Assembly (NCBI GenBank): GCA_031281115.1
Contig: JAITFV010000040.1
Location: forward strand, 1 to 9,247
DNA: 9,247 nt
Direction: 5' to 3'
Source of the DNA: Oscillospiraceae bacterium
GTDB lineage: Bacteria; Bacillota; Clostridia; Oscillospirales; Ruminococcaceae
The position numbers were made by a program, and so were the translations under genes. The notes below the pieces were generated by a model. It was given only the letters and a program-made list of their open reading frames with translations, searched no databases and was not told the DNA's origin. This document shows, in pieces, positions 1 to 6,092 of the stretch (the stretch's first letter is position 1; each line of letters opens with the position of its first letter).

Positions 1-115
1 TTTCGCTTTTTAAGTTAAAGGGGCTTGCGCTGTTGCGACAGCGCCCGCTGCGCTCACGCAGCGGAAACCCGTTTAAATTGAAACTGTGGAACAGTTTTCA
101 ATTTAAACGATTATA
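1..115. repeat. Left arm of a 115-bp inverted repeat (multi-hairpin intergenic element)
   Basis: The reverse complement of this stretch recurs at 7337-7451 with only about five differences, clustered near the GACAGCGC hairpin. It is built of nested palindromes: CGTTTAAATT (70-79) against AATTTAAACG (100-109), a CCGCTGCG-type hairpin around 46-64, and a GCGCTGTTGCGACAGCGC hairpin near 27-44. The right-hand copy continues into a perfect 18-bp hairpin, so this copy probably extends to the left beyond the window. It is non-coding and lies beyond the 3' end of the ymfF-ymfH operon. I infer a dispersed palindromic repeat family; I do not recognise a named one. Confidence 0.85.
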
Positions 116-116
116 T

Positions 117-200
117 ATAGCTGATTAAATTGAAAACACTAAAGTGTTTTCTCGGCAAGCGGCGCTTGCCGCCGTGCCACCAGCACGGACAATCAGCTAT
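117..200. repeat. Cloverleaf-like three-hairpin element closed by a 10-bp stem
   Basis: A perfect outer stem, ATAGCTGATT (117-126) with AATCAGCTAT (191-200), encloses three perfect hairpins in series: GAAAACACT/AGTGTTTTC (132-140/143-151), GGCAAGC/GCTTGCC (154-160/164-170) and CCGTGC/GCACGG (172-177/183-188). It starts about 20 bp past the ymfH stop and so would form the 3' end of the operon transcript. No U-tract follows, so it may be an mRNA 3'-end structure or a palindromic DNA repeat rather than a classical terminator. Confidence 0.7.
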
Positions 201-220
201 ACAGTCAAGTCAAGTCGCCT

Positions 221-1492
221 TTAAACCGGCTCAATTATCGAAATACACGCATTCTCTTCGTTTAATTCCGACAACGCTTTTACTGCGTCCTCATAGGTTA
301 TATCCGCCGTGATTTCAATAGTATCGAATAAATTATTACCGTGGAAATAAGCGTCCATCACACTTGTTGCCGTTGAACTCACCGAGCCGAGCATAGACAT
401 AAGCTCGCCGTAGGTTTTTTTACGGACATTCTCAAATTCCCGCTTGGAAAAATTGCCTTGTTTTGCAGTTTTAAACGCCGCTTTTATTTCCGCGAAAACC
501 TTGCGCGGGTCATCGGATTCGCCGTCGGCGGAAAGCGCAAAAAACCCTCGCCCGTCAAGTACGCCGACACTAAAATTATTGTTAATCAAGCCGCCGTTCG
601 TCATCTTGTCATAGAACGCCGAAGTCTTTCCCAGAACGGTTTCCGCGATGATATTATAAGCGATATATTTTTCCAAACCCTCCCGTCCCGAAAATGCAGA
701 AAACTTGAAAAATATATTGAAAATAGGCTGCGAGCAGGGTAGCTTCTGCACAATTTCGGCTGTTTTAATCTCCGCAGATTCTTCGGGGAAAACAGCTTCC
801 AAGCCGAGGTCAGGCACGGGTTTGAGAAGTCTGCCGCAGATTTCGAGCGTTTTGTCAATATCAAAGTTTCCCGCTATTGAGAGAACCATGTTGTTGAGGT
901 TATAAAACGTCTTGTAACAGCGGTAGAGCAGTTCTTTATCAATTTTAGCGATACTCTCGACAGTGCCGCCGATGTCGATTCTGACGGGGTTGCTGTGATA
1001 AAGCGCCTGCAAGCCGTTGAAAAACACGCGATATCCGGGGTCGTCCTCATACATTTTTATTTCCTGGGCGATTATTCCGCGCTCTTTCTCGACGCTCTCG
1101 TCAGTAAAATAAGGCTCCTGCACAAAGTTTAAAAGTATTTCCAAATTCTCCTCAAACTTTTGCGAGCAGGAAAATAAATACGCGGTTTTATCAAAACTCG
1201 TGAAAGCGTTGGCGTTCGCGCCGGTTTTAGCGAAAAGCTGAAAAGCATCGCAGTCGTCATTTTCAAAGAGTTTATGTTCCAAATAATGCGCGATTCCCTC
1301 GGGAACAGTGACGTAATCGCTGTCTTCATTAGTTTTAAAAGTAACATCAACCGAGCCGTATTTCGTTGCAAAAAGGGCATAGGCGCTTGAATAACCTTTC
1401 ATAGGATAAAGGCAGATTGTGAGTCCACTCGGGTGCTTTATTATCTGATATTCCTCACGTACACGTTCGTTTTTAATTACACTTTTTTGCAT
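221..1492 (-). CDS. ymfH: M16 zinc peptidase, YmfH type (catalytic subunit)
   Basis: The 423-aa product is a full-length half-size M16 (pitrilysin) peptidase. The inverted zinc motif HxxEH is intact as H69-Y-L-E72-H73, and downstream E137 and E144 fit the conserved glutamates, E144 being the likely third ligand. The C-terminal half lacks the R...Y substrate-binding motif, which the partner YmfF carries instead, as expected for a two-subunit M16 enzyme. No signal peptide is visible, so it is probably cytoplasmic. The ATG start overlaps the ymfF stop (TAATG), implying translational coupling. Database names link this pair to the pathway of 5-aminopentanol-type EF-P modification, but the substrate cannot be read from the sequence. 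The family call is firm; the ymfH symbol rests on this arrangement. Confidence 0.93.
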   Translation of the reverse strand: MQKSVIKNERVREEYQIIKHPSGLTICLYPMKGYSSAYALFATKYGSVDVTFKTNEDSDYVTVPEGIAHYLEHKLFENDDCDAFQLFAKTGANANAFTSFDKTAYLFSCSQKFEENLEILLNFVQEPYFTDESVEKERGIIAQEIKMYEDDPGYRVFFNGLQALYHSNPVRIDIGGTVESIAKIDKELLYRCYKTFYNLNNMVLSIAGNFDIDKTLEICGRLLKPVPDLGLEAVFPEESAEIKTAEIVQKLPCSQPIFNIFFKFSAFSGREGLEKYIAYNIIAETVLGKTSAFYDKMTNGGLINNNFSVGVLDGRGFFALSADGESDDPRKVFAEIKAAFKTAKQGNFSKREFENVRKKTYGELMSMLGSVSSTATSVMDAYFHGNNLFDTIEITADITYEDAVKALSELNEENACISIIEPV

Positions 1493-2790
1493 TATTCGTC
1501 CTCGCTTTCTTCGCCGGCTTCACCGGACAACACATAAACTGTATCTAAAGTCATAGAATCCGCAGCGTTAATTAAGTCCTCGCGGGTTATATTTTCATAA
1601 TCTGCGAGAGCTTCTTCCGGCGATTTAATCGCCTTGATATAAATGCGCGTCAGATACCACCAAGTCAGTGAACCGAGGTTGTCGTTCACGGTTTTTATGT
1701 TGTTCTGCTCAAAAAGTAATGAGGAATTAAAATCATCGTCAGTGAAATCGCCTTTTTTAATATTGTCAAGCTGGGTAAGAATTTCTGCTTTGGCTTTTTC
1801 GATGTTAGCTTCCTCAACGCCGCAGGCAACGAACATCACGCCTTTTTCTTTATTGACCCGCGACCAGCAGTAATAGCACAGCGAGAGCCGCTCACGGACA
1901 TTCAGGAACAGCTTCGATGAAACTGTTCCGCCGTAAAGGTTGCTCATCAGCGATAAAGCTTCACGGTTGTTTACAGAGCCGCCGGTCTTGAAGCCGAGCA
2001 CCATCTTGCTTTGATTGAGCAGAGGGAGCAGCTCGGTTTTTTCGGCGGTTGCGGATTTAAGCGGGCTGCACTCGGATTTCGAGGAAAGCGGCTGCCTGTC
2101 CTCCATTTTAATAGCAGCGAAGTTTTCTTTTGCTATCCGTAAAGCATCGGAAAAATCGTTGCAGCCCACGCAGATTATTTCAATTTCCGCGCAGTTTAAT
2201 AACTCGTAATGAGCTTTGTAAATGCTTTCGGGCGTAATTGCGTGGGTATTTTCAACGTCGCCGAGCGGGTTCACCGCAGCGGGCTCACCCTCACAAATTA
2301 TGCGTTTGGCTTGATTTGCGGCGTAAGTTCGCTTGTCGTTGAGTTCGGATTCAATTGCTTCGATTTGCATACGTTTGCTGAGTTCAACGGTTGAAGCGAG
2401 AAACGTTTCGCCGTCATTAACAGGACGGAATATGCAATCGAACAGTGTTTTTGAGGCTTGTTCGGTAATTTTTTCATCATGAAGCGCATAGCTGTCGTCC
2501 ATGAAGTTTATTGAAAGCCCGAGAAACTGCGTGTCGCCTATGCTTGCCACCTCAAAGTCGCACTTCGCGTTATAAAGCGAGGCGAGATAATTGTTGAAAT
2601 CCCGCATTTTCGGATATTCGGCGTTATTGTCGCTGAGTGCGCGGGGAACAAGCGCATTGAGCGAAGCGCGCTCCTTACGCAGCGGGGTTAAAAAGCCGAA
2701 AGTTATGCGGTTGAATTTGAAACGCGGGTCGCTGACACTGCTGAAATACGCGCCGGGAGCTATTTTTTCCCGTTTTAAAGAGTTGTCCAT
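1492..2790 (-). CDS. ymfF: M16-family peptidase-like protein, YmfF type (non-catalytic partner)
   Basis: The 432-aa product has the M16 fold pattern but no HxxEH: the corresponding region (about residues 45-60) reads ALVPRALSDNNAEYP. It keeps the R/Y-type motif of M16 C-terminal domains in VRERLSLCYY (298-307), which suits a subunit that completes the active chamber of the adjacent catalytic YmfH. No signal peptide or membrane segment is seen. The start is supported by an AAAGG ribosome binding site about 11 nt upstream and a promoter at 2849-2877. It is first gene of a two-gene operon. The C-terminus is acidic (GEEDESEDE-like). The function is presumed joint with YmfH. Confidence 0.9.
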   Translation of the reverse strand: MDNSLKREKIAPGAYFSSVSDPRFKFNRITFGFLTPLRKERASLNALVPRALSDNNAEYPKMRDFNNYLASLYNAKCDFEVASIGDTQFLGLSINFMDDSYALHDEKITEQASKTLFDCIFRPVNDGETFLASTVELSKRMQIEAIESELNDKRTYAANQAKRIICEGEPAAVNPLGDVENTHAITPESIYKAHYELLNCAEIEIICVGCNDFSDALRIAKENFAAIKMEDRQPLSSKSECSPLKSATAEKTELLPLLNQSKMVLGFKTGGSVNNREALSLMSNLYGGTVSSKLFLNVRERLSLCYYCWSRVNKEKGVMFVACGVEEANIEKAKAEILTQLDNIKKGDFTDDDFNSSLLFEQNNIKTVNDNLGSLTWWYLTRIYIKAIKSPEEALADYENITREDLINAADSMTLDTVYVLSGEAGEESEDE

Positions 2791-2848
2791 TTTTTATTAT
2801 GCCTTTCTTTTTTACGGTACGCCAAAGACAGCGCACCCTGCAAAATAT

Positions 2849-2877
2849 AGTATAGCACATTCTTCCGAAAAAAACAA
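2849..2877 (-). promoter_or_regulatory. Putative sigma-A promoter of ymfF-ymfH
   Basis: On the minus strand TTGTTT (2872-2877), a 17-bp spacer and TATACT (2849-2854) lie about 60 bp before the ymfF start codon. The -10 is good and the -35 weak. Its position downstream of the terminator at 2881-2906 means the peptidase operon need not depend on read-through from the unit upstream. Confidence 0.55.
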
Positions 2878-2879
2878 AT

Positions 2880-3024
2880 AAAAAAATAACCCCTTTAAAA
2901 AAGGGGCGGAAGGTCAAATCATGCATAATGTGTAGAACAAAAGAAAGGAGACAACTAAAACAAAAAACAACTAATATGGAGGTCATTTGTACCAAAATCT
3001 TTTTAAAGGATTCCGGTACTTACC
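2880..3024 (-). ncRNA. Candidate small RNA, about 145 nt
   Basis: A consensus promoter (3031-3059) and an intrinsic terminator (2881-2906) delimit a short minus-strand transcript without a convincing reading frame. The 5' part folds as an 11-bp hairpin, GTACCGGAATC with GATTTTGGTAC (3009-3019/2989-2999). It pairs fully, using two G-U pairs, only in the minus-strand RNA; the other strand would have two A-C mismatches. The body then contains ACCTCC and TCTCC motifs complementary to Shine-Dalgarno sequences, and TTAGTTGT twice. These are typical traits of trans-acting small RNAs in Gram-positives. I recognise no named family. It could instead be a leader with an attenuator for ymfF. Confidence 0.55.
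2881..2906 (-). terminator. Intrinsic terminator of the candidate small RNA
   Basis: On the minus strand CCCCTTT (2900-2906) pairs with AAAGGGG (2890-2896) around a T-rich loop and is followed by TTATTTTTTT, a classical hairpin plus U-tract. It lies between a strong upstream promoter and the ymfF promoter. Confidence 0.75.
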
Positions 3025-3030
3025 ACCTTC

Positions 3031-3059
3031 AGTATATCAGCTATTTACAAATTTGTCAA
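3031..3059 (-). promoter_or_regulatory. Consensus sigma-A promoter of the candidate small RNA
   Basis: On the minus strand TTGACA (3054-3059), a 17-bp spacer and TATACT (3031-3036); transcription should begin near 3024. The nearest gene downstream, ymfF, starts over 230 bp away and behind a terminator. Confidence 0.75.
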
Positions 3060-3146
3060 TAGTTGTTTGAAAATATAAAAATATTTGTTAAATGTGTACA
3101 AAAGAGGGCGGCGGTTTTTGGGGGAAAGGTTAAGAATCTGATTGAT

Positions 3147-3386
3147 TCAATCAAAATCTAAAAATTTATATGCGGGAACATCAAGAATTTTTGCGATTCT
3201 GAAAAGTGTTGTTAGGCTTATAGCTTTATCCATGTTCGGCGCCTCGATTGCACCGATATAGCTTGTGGCTATATCCAACAATTCCGATAATTGTTCCTGC
3301 GTATATCCTTTTACTTTGCGATAGTAAGCAATTTTGAATCCTAATTTTTTAAATTCCATAGTAAAATTATCGTTTTCCACAGTCAT
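3147..3386 (-). CDS. Small XRE-family helix-turn-helix regulator
   Basis: This 79-aa protein is essentially a single Cro/C1-type HTH domain: helix-turn-helix around residues 28-50 (TQEQLSELLDIATSYIGAIE) and the usual tail with LFRIAKILDVPAYKFL. No effector, receptor or peptidase domain is attached, so it is a DNA-binding regulator of unknown signal. The start ATG at 3386 follows GAGGTG at close spacing; an internal Met (residue 10) is a less likely start. The ribosome binding site lies inside a palindrome (3391-3412), which suggests control by that structure or operator. It is transcribed divergently from the promoter of the disrupted LRR lipoprotein, a plausible target along with its own gene. 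Confidence 0.85.
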   Translation of the reverse strand: MTVENDNFTMEFKKLGFKIAYYRKVKGYTQEQLSELLDIATSYIGAIEAPNMDKAISLTTLFRIAKILDVPAYKFLDFD

Positions 3387-3390
3387 TTCA

Positions 3391-3412
3391 CCTCTATATT
3401 TAATTATAGAGG
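3391..3412. promoter_or_regulatory. Palindrome over the ribosome binding site of the XRE gene
   Basis: CCTCTATA (3391-3398) and TATAGAGG (3405-3412) are perfect 8-bp arms six bases apart. The left arm contains the Shine-Dalgarno sequence of the XRE gene, and the right arm ends one base before the -35 of the divergent promoter at 3414. It may be an autoregulatory operator or an RNA hairpin hiding the ribosome binding site. Confidence 0.6.
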
Positions 3413-3413
3413 C

Positions 3414-3442
3414 TTGACATTAAAAACGTTATCATATATAAT
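3414..3442 (+). promoter_or_regulatory. Perfect consensus promoter, originally of the LRR lipoprotein
   Basis: TTGACA (3414-3419), exactly 17 bp, TATAAT (3437-3442). The transcript would reach the lipoprotein start codon at 3517 and then enter the left end of the insertion element, antisense to its zinc-ribbon gene. Promoter and gene are now separated by 2.6 kb of inserted DNA. Confidence 0.8.
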
Positions 3443-3446
3443 AGGG

Positions 3447-3475
3447 ATAAATATAACTATATAGGTTATATTTAT
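3447..3475. promoter_or_regulatory. Operator-like palindrome at the +1 region
   Basis: ATAAATATAAC (3447-3457) and GTTATATTTAT (3465-3475) are perfect 11-bp arms with a 7-nt gap, sitting at the expected transcription start of the 3414-3442 promoter. It could be an operator for the neighbouring XRE protein or a 5' mRNA hairpin. Confidence 0.55.
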
Positions 3476-3516
3476 ATGCACTATGGTTATAATAAAAAGA
3501 AAGTTGAGGAATTTTC

Positions 3517-3535
3517 ATGAAAAGCAAAAAAATAA
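3517..3535 (+). pseudogene. 5' fragment of the disrupted LRR lipoprotein gene
   Basis: This holds the original start codon and first six codons plus one base (MKSKKI), preceded by TTGAGGA as ribosome binding site and the consensus promoter at 3414-3442. It runs straight into the left end of the insertion element. Reading on into the element gives a meaningless 20-codon frame ending at 3579. Joined to 6116-6675 it makes one continuous frame of 193 codons including the stop. Confidence 0.85.
3528..3535. repeat. Left copy of the 8-bp target site duplication
   Basis: AAAAATAA directly abuts the left terminal inverted repeat and is identical to 6108-6115. Eight bases is the usual duplication length of the IS1595 family. 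Confidence 0.9.
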
Positions 3536-3558
3536 GGCAACTATATACAAAGATACAC
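3536..3558. repeat. Left terminal inverted repeat of the IS1595-type element
   Basis: It starts GGCAACTATATA, then differs from the right repeat at positions 13, 17 and 18, and matches again through TACAC. A GG start is usual for this family. Confidence 0.9.
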
Positions 3559-3582
3559 CTAAAAATAGAACCTCACTAAAAA

Positions 3583-3600
3583 GCAAGGCTTTATTTATTT
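3583..3600. terminator. Weak bidirectional terminator candidate inside the left end
   Basis: AAAGC-AAG-GCTTT forms a short 5-bp hairpin. It is followed by TTATTTATTTT on the plus strand, and on the minus strand by TT after the stem. It could end the zinc-ribbon transcript on the minus strand or stop plus-strand transcription entering from the host promoter. The stem is short. Confidence 0.3.
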
Positions 3601-3613
3601 TAAGTAATTATAG

Positions 3614-3892
3614 TTAAACAAAATAAAAAGGAATTGTAATTATCAAACCAATAATAAATCCAACTAATGCAAATACTCCGTATGATTTTGCCGATTTTGG
3701 CTTAGTATTGATGTTTGACGCAAACAAAATAAGTCCAACCAATGGAATAAGAAATGATAATGCTTTTAATCCGCCTGATGGAACATCGTTTGAGTTATTC
3801 AATACATTGCTTGAATCGTTTGTTGCACAGCCGCAATGTGTACAAATAACAGCCTCCTCATGTATTTTGTTTCCGCATTTTTTACAAAACAT
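3614..3892 (-). CDS. Small zinc-ribbon membrane protein (IS passenger)
   Basis: This 92-aa protein has an N-terminal zinc ribbon with two CxxC knuckles (C3-C6 and C17-C20: MFCKKCGNKI, ICTHCG), a polar Asn/Ser linker (about 24-40) and two hydrophobic segments (about 43-60 and 72-92) predicted to span the membrane. Short zinc-ribbon plus transmembrane proteins are common in Firmicutes and mostly uncharacterised, so no function is assigned. The start is supported by GAAAGGAAA 6-10 nt upstream and a promoter at 3951-3979. It lies inside the IS borders, so it travels with the transposase, although its product has no obvious role in transposition. Confidence 0.8.
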   Translation of the reverse strand: MFCKKCGNKIHEEAVICTHCGCATNDSSNVLNNSNDVPSGGLKALSFLIPLVGLILFASNINTKPKSAKSYGVFALVGFIIGLIITIPFYFV

Positions 3893-3950
3893 AACAATTT
3901 CCTTTCACAAAGGCTGTGATAATTTAATCGCTTTTGCGAACCTTTATGAC

Positions 3951-3979
3951 AGTATATCACATATTTTGCAATATAGCAA
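3951..3979 (-). promoter_or_regulatory. Putative promoter of the zinc-ribbon gene
   Basis: On the minus strand TTGCTA (3974-3979), 17 bp, TATACT (3951-3956), leaving a leader of about 55 nt. The -35 falls within the left arm of the inverted repeat 3967-4003. Confidence 0.6.
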
Positions 3980-4003
3980 GATATAATTACTTGCAAAATT
4001 GCA
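3967..4003. promoter_or_regulatory. Inverted repeat between the divergent passenger genes
   Basis: TGCAATATAGCAAG (3967-3980) and CTTGCAAAATTGCA (3990-4003) are 14-nt arms with two mismatches and a 9-nt gap. The repeat covers the -35 of the zinc-ribbon promoter and is a plausible operator for one of the element's own DNA-binding proteins. Confidence 0.5.
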
Positions 4004-4014
4004 TATATTTTTAG

Positions 4015-4064
4015 TTTCATATATAGTGTACAATATAATGTAATAAACCACATTATATATGAAA
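4015..4064. promoter_or_regulatory. Nested palindromes and promoter of the RHH gene
   Basis: The outer arms TTTCATATATA (4015-4025) and TATATATGAAA (4054-4064) are perfect 11-mers. The inner arms ATATAATGT (4033-4041) and ACATTATAT (4050-4058) are perfect 9-mers. The inner left arm contains a TATAAT -10 (4034-4039), and the outer right arm enters the GAAAGG ribosome binding site. Ribbon-helix-helix proteins commonly repress their own promoters through such arrays. Confidence 0.6.
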
Positions 4065-4075
4065 GGTTAAATACT

Positions 4076-4252
4076 ATGTTTGAAATCAAAAAGCCATCAT
4101 CGTCTAATAAAACTATCAGAATGTCTGATATGCTCATTGAAAGTCTTGAAACTCTCGCTGCCAAAAATGACATATCATTTAATCAGCTTGTAGTGCAATG
4201 CTGCGAGTATGCTTTGAAAGATTTGAAGAAAAATAAAAGTCAATCCTTATAA
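4076..4252 (+). CDS. Ribbon-helix-helix (Arc/CopG-like) DNA-binding protein, 58 aa (IS passenger)
   Basis: The frame ATG 4076 to TAA 4250-4252 encodes 58 residues with a textbook RHH layout: a beta strand at about 13-16 (KTIRM), helix 1 around SDMLIESLETLAAKND, and helix 2 around SFNQLVVQCCEYALKDL, ending in a Lys-rich tail. Such proteins bind DNA as dimers through the paired strands and usually repress their own or neighbouring operons. GAAAGG precedes the start and palindromes cover the promoter (4015-4064). It is the only plus-strand gene of the element and overlaps the KilA-N gene tail-to-tail by 13 bp. No toxin gene adjoins it in the same direction, so an antitoxin role is not supported; control of element genes is inferred. 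Confidence 0.8.
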   Translation: MFEIKKPSSSNKTIRMSDMLIESLETLAAKNDISFNQLVVQCCEYALKDLKKNKSQSL

Positions 4253-5100
4253 TCAAGTGCTTTTTTGAGAAATTTATTATATTCTGATAATGGTTTTTCC
4301 TCTATATATCCCATAACCTCACGTAAATTAGGCAGTTGCTTCATCTGTTCTAAATACGGTAAAGCATCTATATCTCTCTTTTTAAAATAATTATATGCTC
4401 TATTTTTCAACCAATCTTCTACAAGAAACTTTTGGCATATAGGCAATAATTCGTTAGGGTATGCCCTTGCCATCACAACTCTGCCATCTTCATATTTGTG
4501 CGGATATTCGGGGAAACTATCAACATCATATCCTAATCCGCGCAAATATTTACAAAACGTCAATCCAAAAGATATGTCTGGAACTTGTCTATCAGACACG
4601 ATATAACCTAACTGTTCTAAAGTGCCAATTAAAGTAACATAGGCTTCGTTTAACATAGAAAAATAACCATATGGAACGTTCGGCTTGTTAGCAAAATACC
4701 TCCTTAAATGATACGGCATATATGTTTGTTGCTTTATATCGCCCGACGTCCATTCCATTACCCACTGAGTAACCATTACTGCAAACTTAGGCGAAAGCCA
4801 CTGAGCCAAATGCACAGCTATTTGTGGGTGAACCCATGTGCCTTGTAAATGCGGATTTCCTCTTGATTCAGATAATCCGATTTGCTTTATTAGAGCGGGG
4901 ACGGTTAAACCGACTGCGTTAGAAAGTTCATCAATAAAGGGTTTTGTCGTTGAAAGCGCGTTATAGTGTTTCCATTCCTTGCCCGCCGCCTTGCACATCG
5001 CAGTAGCATTTATATAACCGTCTGCAAGGCGTTGATTTATTATTTCATTTTCAGCTTTGCGCGGAATAAACCCCGGCAACATTAATTGTTGATTATCCAT
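4240..5100 (-). CDS. KilA-N domain protein, probably with P63C-like C-terminus (IS passenger)
   Basis: This 286-aa protein has an N-terminal KilA-N DNA-binding domain at about 20-117, with the hallmark stretches GYINATAMCKAAGKEW (29-43) and GTWVHPQIAVHLAQWLSP (87-104) and then VTQWVMEW. Residues about 140-250 (PYGYFSMLNEAYVTLIGTLE, PDISFGLTFCKYLR, RAYPNELLP, ALPYL) resemble the P63C domain seen in phage-type proteins; that match is from memory and less certain. KilA-N proteins are typical of phages and large DNA viruses, often as antirepressors or regulators. The start ATG overlaps the end of the transposase gene by 8 bp and has its GGAGG inside it, so both proteins are made from one mRNA. 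A role in regulating or targeting transposition is inferred. Confidence 0.85.
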   Translation of the reverse strand: MDNQQLMLPGFIPRKAENEIINQRLADGYINATAMCKAAGKEWKHYNALSTTKPFIDELSNAVGLTVPALIKQIGLSESRGNPHLQGTWVHPQIAVHLAQWLSPKFAVMVTQWVMEWTSGDIKQQTYMPYHLRRYFANKPNVPYGYFSMLNEAYVTLIGTLEQLGYIVSDRQVPDISFGLTFCKYLRGLGYDVDSFPEYPHKYEDGRVVMARAYPNELLPICQKFLVEDWLKNRAYNYFKKRDIDALPYLEQMKQLPNLREVMGYIEEKPLSEYNKFLKKALDYKD

Positions 5101-6013
5101 TAGCTATTAACCTCCTATATGTTGTTCTAACTTCTGTATTTGCAAGCAACAGATTAAATCTGTCGCATTCTGCACTTTTGCGTGTGTTATACCTAAACAC
5201 AAACTCGTCAACATAATTTTGGAGGTGCTTACGTGAAGTAAAATGGTATATGCCTATAATCCCGCGCTTTAATAAAGACCAAAAGCCCTCAATGGTGTTA
5301 GTGTGTGCGTTGCCATTTACATATTCCTTTTGACTGTGCTTGACAATAGAGTGGTTATACATTTTAGATATTTCATCATAGCCTACCCATTCATCGGTGA
5401 ATATATTAGCTGTTTCTTTTACATTGCACACTATTTCATTTGTCAATGTTCTAATACCTACATCAGACACCTTTCGAGCGTTTAACTTACCGCCACGCTC
5501 AATCATTCCGACTACTGGCGTCTTATCTTTAGTGCTTCTACCCTGCGAGCAGTCAACTTTCTTATCAGCATGGCGATTCTTGTTTTTACCGCCGACATAA
5601 GTTTCATCAACTTCTACTTGGTTGTCTAAGTCGTTATTATTTTCAATCCCGAAGCACTTACGAATACGCTGTAACATAAACCATGCTGTCTTTTGAGTTA
5701 CATCAATATCCCTCGCTAACTGCATAGATGAAATCCCTTTTTTATGGGAAGTGATTAACCATATCGCTAAAAACCACTTTTGCAATTTGATTTTAGAACT
5801 ATCAAATAATGTATCAGTCTTTACATTGAAATACTTTCCCGTGTTCTTGCAACGATATTTGTTATCTTTGCACTTATACACCTTGGAACTAACATCGAAT
5901 GGACTAACAACATATCCATTCCACCGTAATGCTTCTAAATGTTCAATACATTTCTGCTCAGTGTCAAATTCTTTCAATAATTCTAAAATAGAGTTAAAAT
6001 CTCTGTTTATCAT
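5093..6013 (-). CDS. IS1595-family transposase (ISXO2-like DDE/N fold)
   Basis: Starting at the ATG at 6013 the protein has 306 aa. That start has GGAGG seven bases upstream. An in-frame ATG at 6046 lies before this ribosome binding site and abuts the -10, so it is rejected. The N-terminal part carries a degenerate zinc-ribbon region (KVYKCKDNKYRCKNTGKYF, about 44-62). An HTH-like stretch follows (SSMQLARDIDVTQKTAWFML), then the ISXO2-like catalytic domain with VDETYVGGK (D136), FTDEWVGY (D207) and HTNTIEGFWSLLKRG (N239/E242). It cuts and joins the element ends. All catalytic motifs are intact, so it is probably functional. It is first gene of an operon with the KilA-N gene. Confidence 0.95.
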   Translation of the reverse strand: MINRDFNSILELLKEFDTEQKCIEHLEALRWNGYVVSPFDVSSKVYKCKDNKYRCKNTGKYFNVKTDTLFDSSKIKLQKWFLAIWLITSHKKGISSMQLARDIDVTQKTAWFMLQRIRKCFGIENNNDLDNQVEVDETYVGGKNKNRHADKKVDCSQGRSTKDKTPVVGMIERGGKLNARKVSDVGIRTLTNEIVCNVKETANIFTDEWVGYDEISKMYNHSIVKHSQKEYVNGNAHTNTIEGFWSLLKRGIIGIYHFTSRKHLQNYVDEFVFRYNTRKSAECDRFNLLLANTEVRTTYRRLIANG

Positions 6014-6047
6014 GACACAACCTCCTTTTATATTAGCTTGCACCATA

Positions 6048-6076
6048 ATTATAGCATATATTTACACGCTTGTCAA
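6048..6076 (-). promoter_or_regulatory. Perfect consensus promoter of the transposase operon
   Basis: On the minus strand TTGACA (6071-6076), 17 bp, TATAAT (6048-6053), with transcription starting near 6041 and GGAGG 20-odd bases later. Such a strong promoter for a transposase suggests active repression. Confidence 0.85.
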
Positions 6077-6092
6077 GTATTTTTGTGTAAAT
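6060..6092. promoter_or_regulatory. Operator-like palindrome spanning transposase promoter and right end
   Basis: ATTTACAC (6060-6067) and GTGTAAAT (6085-6092) are perfect 8-bp arms, 17 bp apart. They flank the -35; one arm is in the promoter spacer, the other within the right terminal repeat (6085-6107). One protein could bind both the end and the promoter. Confidence 0.5.

Noticed and set aside
2675..2995. Hydrophobic minus-strand frame (MTSILVVFCFSCLLSF...) resembling a small membrane toxin
   Set aside because: It has no ribosome binding site, no stop before the terminator at 2881-2906, and runs out of frame into ymfF. The hydrophobic look comes from the T-rich strand.
3517..3579. 20-codon peptide MKSKKIRQLYTK... 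behind a perfect promoter
   Set aside because: It is the start of the lipoprotein gene reading into the left end of the IS, not a real small gene.
4076..4252. RHH gene as antitoxin of a toxin-antitoxin pair
   Set aside because: No co-directional partner gene follows; the adjoining gene is convergent and is a KilA-N protein.
6014..6046. Upstream in-frame ATG of the transposase
   Set aside because: It abuts the -10 box and precedes the GGAGG ribosome binding site; the ATG at 6013 fits far better.
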